DNA of 64,000 nucleotides from Halocafeteria seosinensis (Eukaryota; Sar; Bigyra; Bicosoecida), in the NCBI GenBank assembly GCA_001687465.1, contig LVLI01000146.1, positions 62,001 to 126,000 of the forward strand. Reading direction: 5' to 3'. Numbering within the stretch: the first letter of the stretch is position 1; every line of letters begins with the position of its first letter. This document shows, in pieces, positions 10,836-22,854 of the stretch. Under the pieces are notes generated by a model. It saw nothing but the letters and a program-made list of their open reading frames with translations. It was not told the DNA's origin and ran no database searches. The position numbers were made by a program, and so were the translations under genes.

Positions 10836-12271
10836 TCAAGGGCGGCCCCATTCCCTCGGGTACCAGCACCGATAGCCACCTTGTAGGTAGGTCGTTTCCT
10901 CTGCGCCAGCATGATCATTTTGGGGATTATAGAGTTGTGAGATTGCATTCAGTGTTTTCTCAGAGGCGTAGTCTCCATAATTTTCCCAGCGTCCTTCTCT
11001 AAAGTCACACTCGACAGCCCGAACGTTTTTTACTGCAGTATAAAATCTCCGTCGAGCTTGTTTTTGCTGATTTTTGGAGATGTTAGCATACACCAACTGA
11101 GAAAGAGGCCGGCCCTCTACAAATGTACTAGTTATCTGCCTTTCATGAACTTTCTCCTGGGGCAGTACCCTTCCGCGAGAACTGCTTTCCCCCTTTTCGC
11201 TTCCAGCCTCCGGAGAAACTCGGCGCAATATAAGAGCACTGACCGAGAGGTTATCAAGTTGATCCCAAGATATGGTTTGCTTGTTCTCCAATTCTCCCTG
11301 AACGGTTGCAATCGCTAAATTTTTGGAAATGCTACTGGCGATTCTGGCATTTCCTAACAGGTCAGACCACGATTGCATTTCAGGAATATATTGATATGCA
11401 TACGAGCTTATGTGCGAATAAATTTTTATACAGGCCTTTGCATGCTCTTTCTCGACATCTTTCACATAGATAACAAAGTCAGCTCCGTAATTGAAGCCAG
11501 GTCGGACGATCCATCCGTCACTCCTCAGTCTTTCGTAAACCTTATAACGCTGTAGGAAGTTCGGCCCATTATGCAAAATCAAGGTATCCCATAGTTTCTC
11601 GGTTTCTAGAAGAGCATCGTTTTCCCTTGCACACACTTTCAGCTCCTGTTTCACGTTAGCCAAGTAGCACGTTTCTTCCGGCGTCAAGAGTGCAAAAGGA
11701 AGGTCCGAGATCTGCTCCGAAGTTAACGCAGCCATGTCAATTTTTCCAATGGTTGCCGTCTTTGTCGACTCTTCACATGCCTCTTTGATCGTCTTCCGCT
11801 TCTTGGACACCTGGAATGGTGTGTTTTCCACATCTCGAGGATCTCCATGCCGAATCCAGTGCTTCGTAAAGTTGCTAGCGTAGTACAAGAACCGGCGCTC
11901 TTTCAGCTCGTCTGCACGGACAGGAGAGTCTAGTGAACTGAGGCTAGCAACACAGCACACTCTCCCTGGGCATCAAATATCGTCCCAACTCACCATTGGG
12001 GCGGGAAGCGCTATTTGCAGCGCTGGTGCTGCTGCTGTTCGGTGTCGGCGTCGGCGGTACAACGGTGGGTTCAAAGCCTCTGCTGTAGATGTTTTTCCCA
12101 TAGTACCCATTTCGCCAGAGCTGCAATTTGCAAAGCACAAAATTGATGTTGACGTTGAGAATGGTGCATAGAGGAACTCATTGTGTGTGGAAACAGACAT
12201 ACGGCTTTGGCGTCATTGAAGTTGTACACGAGCGCTGTCCCGTAGAAGTCGCTCCATACAGCATGATACAT
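10836..12271 (-). CDS. TSEN2: tRNA-splicing endonuclease catalytic subunit SEN2
   Basis: Three exons: 12271-12203, 12120-11994 and 11911-10836. They give 423 residues. SEN2 cuts the 5' splice site of intron-containing pre-tRNAs in the SEN complex. The N-terminal signature spans two exons (WSDFYGTALVYN, then LWRNGYYGKNIYSRG). The nuclease domain has YKVYERLRSDGWIVRPG and NYGADFVIY. The catalytic triad is complete: the tyrosine of VIY, the histidine eight residues on (KEHAKA), and the lysine of SISKNLAIA, with the spacing of human TSEN2. The sequence VSALILRRVSPE is the usual family end. Here about 120 more residues follow to the stop at 10836, ending PREWGRP. An alternative frame downstream also looks coding, so the 3' end is uncertain. 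The ATG at 12271 is the first one in frame; an extra 5' exon cannot be excluded. Confidence 0.85.
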
Positions 12272-12601
12272 CCTGGACGATGTAGAACCATGGGGATGTA
12301 GCTTGAAGTGTACGCGCACACATGCTCACTATACGCACGAACTCATGTACATTTAAAGACGTAGAATGAACGAAATACCTGAGGTTCACAAGCAGCTTCA
12401 CAACCTATTACGTTACAGAAGAAGCAGGAACCCTGCTGAGGATGGCCACTACGAGGATTGGGTCATATGCAAGTAGTAGCGAGGAAATTGCTGCAAGAGT
12501 GCAGAGTTAAGAAACAGTGACACCTTAAAGTGGTGAAGTTGATACGTGTGTGATTTCTTACGACTACCAATTCCTCCATCTTGCGAAATAGAACGCGTTT
12601 A
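12272..12601. other. Gap between SEN2 and the giant gene, with a 36-codon plus-strand frame
   Basis: This region lies upstream of SEN2 and downstream of the 2,547-residue gene on the same strand. A short plus-strand frame at 12367-12477 begins MNEIPEVHKQLHNLL and has coding-like composition, but it is isolated and has no partner exon I can identify. On the minus strand two alternative 3' splices (a GTAAGT at about 12683 and a GTAAGA at about 12560) could extend the giant gene into this gap. Nothing else was recognised. Confidence 0.3.
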
Positions 12602-15600
12602 TCATCCTTGGGTTACCTCGGGTGGGGCCGTGGACTTAAAGCGACGCATCTCTCTCTGCAACTTTCTCCAATACTTACGGTTGGAATCTCTATATTTTTC
12701 AAGTACTTGGGAATGGGACTGTATCAGGGACTTCGTCAAGTCTGCGGGAGTCAGTGTTGGAGTACTCAGGGCCCCAGAAAGTCTATGGCTAGAAGTCGAT
12801 TCAGCGGGAGCGATAGCTATTACATCTCGGTTGTGCCTAAAATGTCCACCTGTTTGGGAACTAATGGTTTTGCTGCCTAAAGTTGGAAGCTTTTTCCCCC
12901 TGCCAAGCTTTTTCCGAGCTCTGCGCTGTTTCCGGGCTAGGCAGCGAACCAATGGATCGTCTTGCTCCTTGGAGCATTTCTGTTTGTATTCAGTAGTGTT
13001 TTCCATCTTAGCTTGGGGGCGAGGAAGAAGATTGCTACTGTCGCTCAACCTCTTTTCCTCCCTCCGCAGACGGGAAACCAGAGTGTTTGACTTCCTCAAT
13101 CGATCCATGGTTAGTTCACTCGCTCTTTGTTCGCCGCGCTGTACCAGTTCTTTGACCTCTTCTCGGGTTACCCTTACCCCAGAGTCCTCTTCTCCTCCTC
13201 GAACTCCGCGGCCACCGAATCCTCCCGCAACGGTACCGTCCTGAGGGCGCCTCGATTGCATATCACTCATCATAGATCCACTCATGAAGGACGCTGATCC
13301 GGAAATGTCGGTTAAGGAACCAAACGAGTCAGAAGGGGTACTCCCTCCCCGCATCAGTTCAGCGTTGAACGCGTCAACACTTCCGCTGCTTTTACCACCG
13401 TCATCGTCGAAATTATCTTCAAAATTCAGGCTGATATCCTCCTCAAAATCGAAACCATCGCCATCATCATCTTCCTCAAACTCGGGCTGATCCTCAGTGC
13501 TTGCCTCGGACTCATTGGCATCGTCCGAGGAGGACGATTCAGTAAGACTGTCATAGTGTTCCGAGTTCTGTTGGGTGAAACGCCGATTTCCTCCACCTTG
13601 GAACCTCCTTCGTCCTTGCATCACATCATCCTGCGATATGCAAATACACAAATGTGATTGGGATCACCTTGCCTTACGAGAGAGAAACGTACCTCAGCAT
13701 ATGTTTCTTCACCTTCAGCTACTTCTACTATGTTCTTCATTCCTTCCTTTCCTCCTCTGAACAATTCGATCAGGTCTCCACCCGCCTTGTGTTTAGTCGC
13801 ATTCAGCACAGCATCTTTGTCTGTAAAGGCAACGATGTCACTTTCTTCCTTCTTTTTATGCCCTCGGTATATCTCTTTTCGGAGCCTTGAAATGTTGTTG
13901 TATAGTGAATGGTTGACTGTGTCTCCTGCCAAATATAGTCCGTCATCGGTATCAACTGATATGCGGAAACAGCCTCCATTCTCTATTCCCATGTTTGCCA
14001 TGTTATCCCTAGCCCCACGGCCGAGCGATCGGGAGCCCTTATTCTCATAGAGGCCGGGTTTTCCACTCGGGACCTCTTCGGAGTGAGCGGAAGGAGGAGT
14101 TGCCCTACTTCCCTTGTTGGCACCTTCATCTGTTAGAACTTCCTCAAACGATGTCTGCTGCCTCATTCCGGAAGTGGACTGTTCACGACTACGCCGAGTA
14201 TGCGATTGAGTTGAATCTTCACCTGAGTGGGCGCTGGATTGTTGCCTCTCAGTATCGAAGTAGCCCGGTACTTGGCGTTTCTGGGTCTGGAGCAGAAAGG
14301 TACGAGCATTGTATACCATTTGAGAGCGATACTTGTCCTCAAAAAATATGCCTATGAAGTACATCTTCTCCTCTTGCTTCAACCTTGCTTCGGCCCTCTC
14401 TCGCTTATTCAACTCTTCTGATGTTAATGCCACCTTCTCCTCCTCTGTGATGGGGTCATTCAGATAGCGAGGATCATCGGGTAAAATGACAACGCGTCTC
14501 TTGTTCCGCCCGTGGAATGAGCCTCTCCAACAATACTTCGAGGGAGTCGGTGGCTCGCCAGGGTTCACGTACAGCTCCAGATCCTTAATGGGAAAATTGG
14601 GACCAATTGGAGGGTCCTCGTTCTCATTCCCGCTGGAGCTTGAATATCTTAACGTCAAAGTAATAATAGGCTGAAAATGTTTCAGGCTTCTCGGAGCCGG
14701 GAACTTATAGTATATCCACCCTCCATATTCGGGAAGCGAAATATCCACATCCGAATTCCCATGAACTCTTTGAGCAGCCTTTCTTGCGCGCCTCTCTATT
14801 AGCTGTGTGGTAGGAGGCTGATTGTTCAATGGTGAACGCAGAGATTGGTCAGTTTTGGGTCTGTTAGATCCTCGCGAGTCAAACACCGTTTGTGGACGGT
14901 ACTGAGCAGTATGTGCTCTTCTACCACTTATTGCGGAACTTCTGGCGGTAAGCTTTGAGCTCTTTGAAACCCTGTCTGAGTTGGAACCTTTGATGCGGGA
15001 GGACAAGGCGGAGAGACGGGAAGTAGCTCTAGATACCACATTGTTGTCAGAGGTTTCCTTGGTGGCGTCAGTATCGAGTAGACCGAATTGTGATAAGTCA
15101 TATCCAGAATCGGAGGTGTACAGAAGCTCTTCCTTCGCATACTTCATGGTCTTGAGGATCTCCGTTTGCTTCTCAAAATATTGCTCAAATGGCAGCTGAT
15201 AACGCCATAGCATCGGTGGTGCATCCGAAGCTCCTTGTTCTCCTGACGATATTTCATTCGTCAGTCCAGAAAAGAAAATTCCCTGAGTGGAAACTCCCCA
15301 AGATGCTCTTCCATGCCGCCTTCCCTTGTTAGCCATGGAATACGTCCAACTGTATGGGGCAACGTCTTCATGGACGCTACATAGCAGTCTCAAAGGGGGA
15401 GGAATAGGTACTGTGTATGAGGTGTCGTCTCCCGCACCAACAACCCGCGGAGAAACCGGGTCTTTCCGGCCACCCCCGTCGACGTTGAACTCGCCGGAGT
15501 CTTCATCCTGGAAGTCTGGTTTTAAGAGTTCCGGATCGCATAAGGTCACACCACGCATTAAATGAAACCCAGTGTAAGGAGGTTTCGCTTCCCTTCGAGA

Positions 15601-18600
15601 TGAGTACTCAATATCCGTTTCCTCAACCTGGGTAGTCGACTCCTCAGTCTTTCCACCTTGTTGTTCGACTTGGTGGTCCGAACCGCTTCCAGCTGGAATT
15701 TTCTCCATTTCCCTCTTACCAGAGACTTGCTCTTGAAATGAAACGCGCTTGCGATTCGATAGAAAAGTTTCTTCTCCACTGAGCTCGGTCTCCTTGGCGG
15801 CGTCCTCTTCTTCAGAACTCTTTAAGTCTTCCGGATGCTTGGCGGCGTCCTCTTCTTCAGAACTCCTTAAGTCTTCCGGATGCTCGGCGGCGTCCTCTTC
15901 TTCAGAACTCTTTAAATCTTCTGTACGCTCGGCACTCATATCCTTTGATGACTCATACGTTGGGGGAGGGCTGGCTACGGCTCTATCTGCGGTAGTTTCT
16001 TTGCCGTCTGATGCATGGTCAGTTGCATCACTACCTTCGGTGGGGATCTCATGAGAAACATCTCCCATTTGCGAAGCGCTGCCCTCCTCCGTGTAGATTT
16101 GTGATGCTTCGGCACTATAGCTGCTTTCATACTGAGCAGCGTTCTGGATTTCAATGGTAGAATTGCCCGGTGACATTTCAACTTCTCCAGAATCAAGTAC
16201 TTCTGAACCCTGTTCAGAAGCAGCTTCTGACTTATTAAACTTTAATTCTTGGGAGACTGAAACAGAACTTGTTGGACGAGGTCCCTCGGCAGTAGCAGGC
16301 TGACTCTCTTTTTCCCATTCCCGTGGAGTTGGTTTTCGTCCGCTTGACTTTTTGTCGGGTTTCTTCTTTGATGCGTTGCCAATGTTCCTCCGGCCCCTAT
16401 CCGTATTGCCAGTCTCAGGTTTTGCTGGGCGCGAACGAACTTCATTTTTCTTACCACTCTTTGCGGGTTTAGTGTCTCTTTGTCCTGAGTGACTGTCACC
16501 ACTTGTCTTGGTTGCTTGAGCGGCGGCTCCTGACTTGCTGGCTCCGTGGCTTTCTACTGACTTGCTCATTTTTTCATCATGCATGTAATGGGGAAAATTG
16601 TCAGGCTCCACTTTCCTTTCGCTAAGGTTGCGACCGCTTGTCTTGGGTGCTTGAGTGGCGGCTCCGGCTCCACCGTTTTTATCATGCTTCCATTCGGCAT
16701 ACTGCGGAAAGCTGTCAGGTTGCGTTTTCCATTCACCAAGACTTCGCGCATCTTCTGTCCCAGCAGATTCAGGGGGCTCTCGCACGCTTCGGGAATTTAG
16801 TTCTGCATCCCGCTTCCTTGGACGATCGGTATTGTCTCTCGAAACGGGAGCGGTTGGTTGAGTACTTTCCTGAGAAACAGTGGCACGAGGTGTCGCAGCG
16901 TCCACCATGTGTTCTTCAGGCATCTTGCGGATAAATTGCTGCTGTTTCTTCTTGGAAAACTTCTTGACGTCCTTCGTAGCCTTCTGGGTTCCTGCTTGCT
17001 GCACCTTTTCGTGAAGCAATGATTCTGCCTTAGGATCACCCAAGTATTCTGCTTGAGTACGACCATCAGTGTCTTGGGAGCTAGACCCCGTGTTCGGTTG
17101 CTCTTCTCTGCTTTCTCGGCTATCCGCTTTTGCATTCGTCTCTACCATGCTCTTGTTCGGCTCGTTCGCCATTTTGTGATTAGAGATTTTATCACTATTG
17201 GTTGTGTCGGACTTACTCGAGGATTTTCTAGTAGCTGACGCTGAAATGTTCACTAAGTACTTCGCAGCGTTGCCAGTGGGACCATCCTCTACTCCTCTCT
17301 CCCCTTCATCTTCTAGCAAGAACTGGTTTATCACTTCTTCATTAAAGGATACATCAACTGCTTCCTTCGATATGCGATGGGATTCTCGCTCAATATCTGC
17401 GGAACTTGCTCTTGGGCTATGCCCTTGTTTTCCAGAAAGGCTCATGGAAGAACCGTCATTAACCTGATGGCCATCTTGTTGTACTTTCGAGAGGGACGTT
17501 ATCGAATAAGCGTGTTCGTACTTCCTCCTCAAAGAATCCATCAATCGGGAAGCTTTAGCGTAACGCCTTTGCTGGCGGTCCATTAGCGATACGTAAAAAT
17601 GTTGAGCTACGCCACGCGCGAAACCAACGTTCTCTCCGTACAGTTCCTCTATATTGTTAGACTCAGGAACAACTTCCCAATCGATTTCTGGGGGTTCACT
17701 GCTCGGAGCATTGTCTACCCTATTTAGTACCGGAGCCGGTCTGACCACCAAGAAGTCAAACTGAGAGGGTGTTGTACTGCGTAGAACAAATGGGTCTTTC
17801 AACGTGAAAGCGCCACCAACCGTTTCCAATGAGTTAAACCTCGTTGGAGACTTCGTTTTCTTAAAGTCTGCCTTAGAGGACTCGTTATCCACATAAGAAG
17901 CAGTGGAGAGGACTCCATCTGCAACACCAAAACTCATCGTAGTCTTAATTTTCGATTTCTTCCGTTCATTCGCCTTTTGACCATCTTTTGTTACCTCGCT
18001 GTCCTGGAGAGCAACAGAAGCACTCGTTTCGGAGTCAGCCATCGAGACATCATCCATCACCAGGGAACAAATCATATTGTACCCGTTTTGACAATTCTCT
18101 AGCGTACCTGAGGAAATGTCCTGGATGATGATGCGTTGATTCTTCTTGTCAAATTCGAGATCAGTGCCCTCAAAGAGAATCGAGCTGTATACAGCGATAT
18201 AATCCACATGGGTTACTTCGATTCCAGAGGTCCGAATGTTCCTCAAAATTCCCGCGTTATACAATCTGTCTTGAATGACTCTTTTACCTAGGTTGCTTAT
18301 GTCAACGGCCCATGGCTCATTCGACAAAACTACTTCAAGCGTCTTCAATGGAATATATCCTTTCCGTAAAATATCGCAGCCAATCGTCTTTCTCAAGAGT
18401 TTAAGAAGATGAGTAGTCACGCTCCCATTAGTCTTACTCTCTCGGTATATCCCGTTCCATTGTACCCTTCTCTCGGCAACGGCTTTTAGCATTGTTTCTC
18501 CGACCAATTCCAAAACTAAGTACATGTCGATGTACGTCGTTGTTGGGTCATCTGAAGGGTCAGTAGAGGCACCAATTAATTCTTCATAAAGATCATGCTC

Positions 18601-20307
18601 GAAGGTGCCCGCAGTTGCAAGGGTATTACTCCCGCTTTGATCAATGCCTTTGAAATGAGGGCACACTAGAAGTAGCCTGCAAAGAGTCCAAATATAATGA
18701 GGCGCAACATAGCCTCCCAAACAGACTTGTACTGCCTGCACTACCCGGTGTAAAGGTACGACCCTCGTGGGTGGGCCACCAGTCTCGTCGTAATCAACCA
18801 TACGACTCAATGATTCAAGCCTACTATGTAGAAGCGGAGATTTTGAGCAATACTTCTTTGTAGCTAGCCAATTGAATACCGTTTCGTCAACGAATTCAGA
18901 ATTTTCGTATATGCCATCCGTCGAAGTATATAAGTCCCGATAGTGCAAGTTAAACACTCCATTTTTTCCACATAGATAGTGATAATAGGAGTATACGCTC
19001 GATTTCAACCACGCAGGGGGCTTTTCATTGTCGAAGAACTGGTGAACGTCATCAGATCGCGCGTCTGAGATAGTTGAGGCGACAGTTGAGGCGATATTCC
19101 AAAAGCGTAGTAATGCTTGCAAAGGGATTAATTTCGATGACTCTTGTGCAACCTCGGTCAAAAGCTTGTAGCATCGAACTACTAAGAAGGTCAAGTCGTG
19201 ATAGTCTTCGGAAAGGAGGCGCCTTTGTACTTTGAGGTAAGGTTTTACAGTTAACCCAAACAAGTCGCATAGGAGTGAACATATCGGCGCACCATGGTGG
19301 TAGACAAGGGACGAAAAGAAGTTTGATATATGAGCATCTGCTGTTACGGTGCCAAATTGTTCTTGATAGTGCCTTTCGAGGATTTCATATATGTTTCCGC
19401 TGGTGGATCCGTCTTGTAAGTTTGTCTTCTGTCTGACGTTAAACTTTGTGGCCAATACGCGAAGCAACTCTGTCGACTTGGATATTGTGTAGTTTAAAGT
19501 CCAAATACGGAATTCATTACCGGATGTTGCCCCTGTAAGTTTTTGTTCTGGAATACTTGTAGTTGACTGCCGCCGCGACCTTCCTGGTGGATATGCTTCC
19601 GAATTCCACAGACGAGTATTGCAATCTAACCCCTCATTGACTCGTCGAACTTCTCCCAAAATTGACAGTAAATCCGACCACGTTAATCGAACAAGCTTCT
19701 CCGATGCGGTGGACCCACTGCCACTCGTAGTGGGACGAAACATCTCTCCAGACTGCCCCCTCGCAAGTTTCTCAGGACTCCAGCTTGAACTTCCTGTTTC
19801 TAGCCTGTTAGTCTCCCTAGATGAACTCGGAGAGGATAACTCTTCATTACGTTGCTGCTCACGGACTGAGCTCAAACGGCTACTTCCGCGCGATGCATGC
19901 AGGGACAATTCTGCGCTATCCACCCCTCGCGAGCCACCGAAGAATCCATCGAGAAAATAAGGTGTCACATATTGCCCTTTGGTACTTTGATTGGATCTAA
20001 CGGAGGAATTGATTAGGTTCGCCAGTTCACCAAGGGTCAAGTGGCAGCCGGCTTCAGAAGAACTCTCGTCCCGAGATGGAGCTCGTTCGTTTCCACGAAG
20101 GTGCTGCAGGGTCTCCAATTGTACCGCCCTGTCAAACTGCTGCTTAAGGGCGATGGTATCAATGATACGAAATAACTGCTCTCCTGCTTCTCCTTCATTG
20201 GTCCTCGAAAAGGAAGGACTGGAAGGAACGAGCACTGCCGATCCACTCTGAGGGCGGTGAGAAACACGATGTTGGCTGCTTCCTAGCTGGTAATTGTTGT
20301 TCACCAT
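12602..20307 (-). CDS. Giant protein (~2,547 residues) with a PPC-like beta domain, unknown function
   Basis: Two exons, 20307-13693 and 13630-12602, are joined by a 62-bp GTACGT/CGCAG intron that links YAE to DDVMQG. Residues ~230-820 form a structured, mostly helical region without a family I can name. Residues ~850-1650 are Ser/Glu/Lys-rich, probably disordered, and include three 15-residue repeats. Around residues 1857-2010 a beta-rich segment resembles bacterial pre-peptidase C-terminal (PPC) domains: WIYYKFPAPR, DLELYVNPGEPPTPSKYCWR, VVILPDDP and MYFIGIFFEDKYRS. The C-terminal ~340 residues are acidic, then Arg/Lys-rich with a helix (REEVKELVQRGEQRASEL). Because the organism probably has flagella, an axonemal or basal-body scaffold is one possibility, but that is a guess. 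The stop at 12602 assumes no further splice. Confidence 0.8.
15793..15927 (-). repeat. Three tandem 45-bp units inside the giant gene
   Basis: Units start at 15793, 15838 and 15883 and are nearly identical. They encode three copies of a 15-residue acidic peptide with the core PEDLKSSEEEDAAK. The units differ by a few substitutions, so this is a recent in-frame minisatellite-like expansion. Confidence 0.9.
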
Positions 20308-21273
20308 CCTACTTCTTCAGCTTTCCGATAATCTCTCCCTCAAAATATGGAGATTTGTCGTATCAGTGGTTGTGTTTTCCGTACATCACGCTCCACATGA
20401 CTCTGCCTTTCGCGCGTCTGAAACACCTAGCACCGCGTAGGAACCCATAAAGCTCGCCTACACGACGCGAATTCTTCAGATACCGTATACATGGAATTGT
20501 TGAATCTGGAGAAAATACTCTATCAAACACGTAGAGAATACTTGAATCCCACGATATGTTGAAGTTTGGTTCTCGCCAAGCTTGGCAACGGGCGTTGCGA
20601 CTGAAATCTGCGACCAACTTCAAACGACCAGAATTCCCATAAATGACAAAAAGGATCCAAGGGGGGCGATTATGGGGAAAGGGAGAGAACAGGTGTGCGA
20701 CAAACCATGTCGCTCAAACACTGGCAAAGGACTGTTTTGAGGGCCACAATCATTGTAAGCAACCGAATACATGTTGATAATCTCTGAAAGAGCTTGTCTG
20801 ATAAACATCTTTCCAGTGAAAACCAAGTTGGGAACGCAATTGCCCACAGTATCCTTGAAGAAAGGCCTTGTTTCCCGGCGTTGGACACTTGACGTCGCAA
20901 AGTATCACTGTGGTCGATACATCAACTCCCAATAAACGTACGTCTGCTTCCGTATAGGCTCATCCAAGTTCAGAGCACTTGCAGTGAACATTAGTTGCTT
21001 AAATGGGGGTGTATGCATGGGCAATGTGCCGAGGAATACACCATGTTGGCCGCCAAGAATGCGAGTGTGACCGTGCGTTTGAAGCCTCGTTTCCTCGCTA
21101 TTTTAGGATGCATGCCATGCTTCAGTACCGTTGCCGCACGCCGATTGAGAGCTCCACATCGAACGGCGTACTACTGAAACAGCGATATTTACCGAATTTC
21201 CTCCCCTACATGTTTTGTACGTGCTTACACTCGCAGGTGGGCTACAAAAGTGGACACGCAAGAAATAGGGAGA
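20308..21273. other. Divergent intergenic region (~966 bp)
   Basis: This gap lies between the start of the giant minus-strand gene and the first ATG of the AP2-like gene, so it should hold two promoters and possibly untranslated 5' exons. Several frames of 60-95 codons exist on both strands but none shows a domain or coding composition. No RNA gene was recognised. Confidence 0.4.
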
Positions 21274-22850
21274 ATGTCGCACAGTAAAGACCCATCTCGT
21301 TTGAACCAGCTTCCAAACGTGAATCGAACATGGGAGGAAATAATCTCTTCGTCGGGGGCGGCTCCCATGGCTGTATCGTCTCCAGCCGAACGCCACGAAC
21401 CACCGTCAACGAGCTCAAGTCAAGTGAAAACGAACAACCACAATGTGCATGAAGTGCAGAACGTGCCTATCAGTCTATCCAGCGCCACTGAGCATAATGA
21501 CGCTGACCAGGACGAGGATGAGGGTAAGTAATATATCCCAAAGCGGCGTGCAATACCCCCCTTGCTCATCGTCTTCTCAATTTTGCAGGCACCACAAGCC
21601 GTCAAATGCCTGGAAAGCGTCCCATTAAACGGTCCTCTACTGCGCGAGACTTTGAAAGTGATTATTCGGATTCCTTGTCCGCGATATCAGAAGATGACGA
21701 AGAATACCATGCAATTGGAGGTCGGCGATCCGGCAAGGTTGCGTCCCGAACTCCGCTCATTAAAGGGGAACCAGGAGACAGGACGATCTTCAATAGCCGC
21801 CCCGCTGATGTCGAAAGACTTTTCGCCCAAAGAGAGGCTGGAATTGAAGGTGAACAACCCAACTACGACTTCTTTAGGACGGAGATCCCAAAGCCTCTGA
21901 TGGAAGCCAAGGTGGCCATGGCAGGTAGGCATTTATACGTTTGCTATCAGAAGTCAAGTGACAAATTCGAGGTGCGAATTTACACCGAACGATGCCGATA
22001 CAAATTCGTCGGAGGGACCTTTTACTCCCTTTCTGAGGCCGTACGAAGCCGCAACATTGCACTGAAAGAAGCCGGCAGGGATCCTCCTCCAAACGAGCAA
22101 ACCCCTGAAGAATCTGATGCCTTTATCGAGCAAGTTAAAGAAGATCTTGGATTCTTCAACGATGGCACGTCCAAACATTCCAAGAAGACATCTCGGAGAA
22201 CGAATTACGAGAAGAAGTATGCCAAAATGCTTCCCAAGTACATCTCGGTCAAGTCTGATCGAAATATTTTCCGGGTTGTTCTTGGCATCGACGGGAAGCG
22301 TGTAAATGTTGGAAATTACAAATACCTCAGTGAAGCCATTGCAGGGCGTGACCAAAAGCTCATGGAACTAGGCAGAAGCATTCCCGATACTGTTGACGAA
22401 GATTTTAACCTGGTAAAATTCCCCGCATCACGTAAAACACCTGATCCAAAGATATACAATAACACGCAACCGAGAGATGTATCCTCAGTTGAAGCTACAC
22501 CGGTGCGCCGAAGTGGCCGCAAGCGAGCTCCCAAGCGTCCCCCAGTAGATGAATCTTACGATTTCGCCGAGGATACGTCACCTGAAAAGGCCAGTAAAAT
22601 GCCTGCTTGGATGTCAACGGCTATGAATCCTCAGCTGGAAACCACCATCAGGCAAGCATGGTGGAGCAATCCAGACTCTGTCACATTGTCCGAAGATCCT
22701 ACCCATCCCGGCTACTGGAAACAGAAGAGCGAAGAGGAGACCAAAGAGTTCTTTGAAAAAGTGTCTGCTGACGTTCTGGAGGAGGCCAAGAAACACCCTA
22801 TCTTGGAGAGGCTTATCAACAACTACGCAGTTAAAAGCAATTTTGTGTAG
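21274..22850 (+). CDS. AP2-like DNA-binding domain protein
   Basis: Two exons, 21274-21523 and 21589-22850, give 503 residues. Two stretches have the AP2/ERF pattern of three strands and a helix. The first is at about residues 170-215 (GRHLYVCYQKSSDKFEVRIY, then FVGGTFYSLSEAVRSRN). The second is at about residues 285-330 (YISVKSDRNIFRVVLGIDGK, then VNVGNYKYLSEAIAGRDQK). AP2 domains bind DNA in plants, algae, apicomplexans and some mobile elements. The flanks are Ser-rich and acidic or basic, with an RRSGRKRAPKRP cluster that could be an AT-hook-like or nuclear signal. The domains are divergent, so a structure-based search is advisable. The stop is only 4 bp from the stop of the converging PA-domain gene. 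Confidence 0.72.
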
Positions 22851-22854
22851 CCAT

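Noticed and set aside
12367-12477. 36-codon plus-strand frame MNEIPEVHKQLHNLL...
   Set aside because: Composition is attractive, but it is too short and isolated, with no partner exon or family match.
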